DNA of 47,634 bases from Patescibacteria group bacterium. GTDB lineage: Bacteria; Patescibacteriota; Minisyncoccia; Phycocordibacterales; UBA1006. The translations under genes and the position numbers were made by a program. Under the pieces are notes generated by a model. That model was given only the letters and a program-made list of their open reading frames with translations, had not been told where the DNA came from and did not search any database. Of the stretch, positions 47,391-47,634 are shown in pieces (position 1 is the stretch's first letter; each line of letters begins with the position of its first letter). The DNA lies in NCBI GenBank assembly GCA_020428645.1, contig JAGQMN010000004.1, positions 1 through 47,634 on the forward strand, read 5' to 3'.

Positions 47391-47449
47391 TTCTTAGTGA
47401 AAACGAGTCTACGTTAGTAGACGAAGTTTGAGCTTAGAAACTTGACCCC

Positions 47450-47467
47450 AAATCTGCCCCTGAGCAC
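47450..47467 (+). repeat. Direct 18-bp copy of the tRNA-Phe 3' end
   Basis: AAATCTGCCCCTGAGCAC is identical to 47219-47236 (T-loop to one base past the discriminator), 231 bp downstream and in the same orientation. Attachment-site-like, but the enclosed DNA is too short to be an element with its own integrase. Confidence 0.8.
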
Positions 47468-47470
47468 AGT

Positions 47471-47495
47471 AAAAAGCCTTTTTAGGCTTTTTTAT
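47471..47495 (+). terminator. Terminator at the end of the tRNA-Phe island
   Basis: AAAAAGCCT and AGGCTTTTT arms with a TTTT loop. Confidence 0.8.
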
Positions 47496-47557
47496 TATTA
47501 AGATGTATCTTTACTTATAATATAAATATTGTTACCTTAATATTAAACAATTAGGTA

Positions 47558-47634
47558 ATGAAAACAAATAGACCTTTTTCTCAGAGCATTTTTTTGTGGT
47601 ATTTTGTATCTTTCTTTGTATTAGAATTAATATT
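47558..47634 (+). CDS. Start of a membrane protein gene (3' truncated by window)
   Basis: From ATG 47558 the frame is open to the window end: MKTNRPFSQSIFLWYFVSFF then VLELI, a basic start and a hydrophobic helix. A TATAAT at 47516-47521 lies 36 nt upstream. Too short to identify. Confidence 0.5.
   Translation, partial: MKTNRPFSQSIFLWYFVSFFVLELI

Larger units (their letters stand above)
47281..47470. other. tRNA-Phe-linked GC-rich island, no gene
   Basis: Holds, in order: GTGCGTGCGTGC-rich sequence, an inverted T-arm-like stretch (47320-47331), element copy C (47329-47390), a hairpin GTCTAC-GTTA-GTAGAC (47407-47422) and a direct copy of the tRNA-Phe 3' end (47450-47467). No ORF or credible coding potential. 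Confidence 0.6.

Noticed and set aside
47162-47467. Integrated mobile element at tRNA-Phe
   Set aside because: The repeats enclose about 210 bp without an integrase, ORF or cargo, so a complete element is not supported; kept only as an att-like repeat.
1-47634. CRISPR array, rRNA genes or insertion sequences
   Set aside because: No regularly spaced direct repeats, no rRNA landmarks and no transposase-like protein were seen on either strand.

Overview
The window looks like a chromosomal segment of a reduced-genome bacterium of the Candidate Phyla Radiation (Patescibacteria), most likely a Parcubacteria/Paceibacteria-type lineage. This is inferred from gene content, not from a marker tree. Supporting features are a run of small TrbC/VirB2-like (T4SS-pilin) membrane proteins, an IF-2 without its N-terminal region, a minimal division cluster (mraZ-rsmH-ftsL-like-ftsI), a DUF4446 protein, a large cadherin-repeat surface protein ending in a peptidoglycan-binding domain, and several Nudix and small-kinase genes with almost no biosynthesis. 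The standard bacterial code is used: TGA ends the surface protein, and an ATGA overlap joins rsmH to the next gene.

Layout. 1-5 kb: 3' part of a cadherin/PGBD surface protein, pth converging on an S1-domain protein gene, a broken Nudix gene, and an MBL-fold protein leading into gyrA. 7.7-15.2 kb: a methyltransferase, an anchored solute-binding-like protein, then six pilin-like membrane proteins interrupted by an opposite-strand SPFH-like pair. 15.2-18 kb: five tRNA genes mixed with a P-loop kinase, an SGNH hydrolase and a Nudix gene. 17.8-22.5 kb: rbfA-infB-DUF4446 divergent from a cysteine desulfurase and a CapA-like protein. 22.5-28 kb: Nudix genes and clpB flanked by two paralogous membrane proteins. 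28-31.4 kb: tRNA-Tyr and tRNA-Trp, a bL33-like gene, DoxX, Nudix, miaA. 31.5-36.7 kb: nucleoside hydrolase, division cluster, a type IV prepilin. 36.8-43.7 kb: membrane protein, MATE exporter, radical SAM protein, small kinase, tRNA-Glu, a fused pyrE-pyrF gene, an ftsB-like gene and a glutaredoxin. 43.7-47.6 kb: a candidate non-coding RNA, tRNA-Arg, a dikinase-like protein, tRNA-Phe and the start of another membrane protein.

Expression. About sixteen first genes have a -10 box (TATACT/TATAAT, often extended TGn) ending only 6-9 nt before the start codon, so their mRNAs should be leaderless or nearly so. Hairpin terminators are abundant and several are shared between convergent genes.

Most unusual features: (1) a family of three 62-63-nt GC-rich structured elements, each 3' of a tRNA gene in the same orientation and each preceded by an inverted copy of that tRNA's T-arm, together with decayed tRNA halves; (2) a perfect 26-bp inverted repeat overlapping MraZ-type operator repeats before mraZ; (3) a probable free-standing ncRNA gene at 43.74-43.92 kb; (4) a three-domain PEP-synthase-like protein whose central part differs in composition from its ATP-grasp domain; (5) the clustered pilin-like genes. 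All comparisons were made by eye; no alignments, folding calculations or database searches were run.
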